Positions 14,348 to 14,634 of a DNA stretch of 14,634 nucleotides are shown in pieces. Origin of the DNA: Euryarchaeota archaeon UBA86 (GTDB lineage: Archaea > Thermoplasmatota > Poseidoniia > Poseidoniales > Thalassarchaeaceae); contig DAQX01000009.1 of assembly GCA_002503055.1 (NCBI GenBank), positions 23,842 through 38,475 of the forward strand, given 5' to 3'. Position numbers and translations under genes: made by a program. The number at the start of each line of letters is the position of its first letter. Within the stretch, counting starts at the first letter, position 1. The notes under the pieces were generated by a model, which worked only from the letters and a program-made list of their open reading frames with translations, did no database searches and was not told the DNA's origin.

Positions 14348-14634
14348 ATGGGTGCGGACCTCGAAGTCAAGGTAGCCCTCATGCATCCCAATGCTAAGAT
14401 GCCTACAATGGGAAGTAAACACGCTGCTGGATGGGATTTGTATGCTCTCGAAGACACTGAAGTGCCATTCAGGAAGAGTGTGAAATTGAGGACTGGTCTG
14501 CATGTTGCGATTCCGGTTGGTTACGAGGGGCAGGTTAGGGCCCGCTCATCATTAGGCTCCAAGGGCCTGATTCTACCTCACAGTATAGGCACTATAGACG
14601 CTGATTACCGTGGTGAGTTATTCGTTCTAATGAC
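14348..14634 (+). CDS. dut: dUTP diphosphatase, 3' end missing
   Basis: dUTPase hydrolyses dUTP to dUMP, which keeps uracil out of DNA and feeds thymidylate synthesis. The 95 visible residues carry the conserved trimeric dUTPase motifs: AAGWDLYA (motif I), RARSSLGSKG (motif II) and GTIDADYRGEL (motif III, with the catalytic Asp). The glycine-rich motif V lies beyond the window. The start ATG at 14348 has no ribosome-binding site; the 88-base gap to the aIF2 beta start is a divergent promoter region without an obvious TATA box. The gene has no stop in the window and runs off the end. Confidence 0.93.
   Translation, partial: MGADLEVKVALMHPNAKMPTMGSKHAAGWDLYALEDTEVPFRKSVKLRTGLHVAIPVGYEGQVRARSSLGSKGLILPHSIGTIDADYRGELFVLM

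Noticed and set aside
1..14634. tRNA, rRNA, CRISPR, insertion sequence or prophage
   Set aside because: No cloverleaf-like intergenic segment, spaced repeats, transposase or phage genes were seen. All gaps are short.

Overview
The window is a dense stretch of archaeal chromosome, roughly 45-50% G+C by eye, in which most genes are separated by only a few bases. Several genes are clearly archaeal: peptide chain release factor aRF1, initiation factor aIF2 beta, an archaeal-type UMP kinase, a NOG1-type GTPase and a short Zn-ribbon membrane protein of the DUF2116 kind. They sit beside genes of bacterial flavour: 2-oxoacid dehydrogenase E2 and E3, the octanoyltransferase LipB, and an arginyl-tRNA synthetase that resembles the E. 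coli enzyme. This mix and the compact layout suggest a Thermoplasmata-related euryarchaeon, perhaps marine group II/III (Poseidoniales-like). The lineage is an inference.

Bases 1-4896 (+ strand) form one gene string: the C-terminal part of E2, E3 (lpdA), lipB, a class V PLP enzyme of the isopenicillin-N-epimerase/EgtE-like group, and flavin prenyltransferase UbiX. E2 and E3 are the core of a lipoate-dependent oxoacid dehydrogenase complex, and LipB would help supply its lipoyl cofactor. UbiX supplies prenylated FMN to UbiD-type decarboxylases. Bases 4923-8400 (- strand) hold aRF1, argS and a thiol peroxiredoxin, in that transcription order.

Bases 8479-10294 (+ strand) hold the UMP kinase followed by three small uncharacterised genes: a Zn-ribbon protein with a C-terminal membrane anchor, a protein with two membrane segments and an exported domain, and a very short Zn-ribbon protein. 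The last of these ends exactly where the convergent NOG1 GTPase gene (- strand, 10295-11323) ends. Bases 11437-13835 (+ strand) hold an unrecognised 150-residue protein, a pterin-4a-carbinolamine dehydratase, a nitroreductase-family protein and a zinc-free quinone-oxidoreductase-like MDR protein, a small redox-flavoured cluster. At the right end aIF2 beta (- strand) diverges from a dUTPase gene (+ strand) that runs off the window.

I see no rRNA, tRNA, CRISPR array, insertion sequence or attachment site. No stretch over about 120 bases lacks a gene. The region looks like ordinary core genome. The points most worth a second look are the lipoate cluster in an archaeon, the bacterial-type ArgRS inside an archaeal translation operon, and the small Zn-ribbon/membrane genes behind pyrH.
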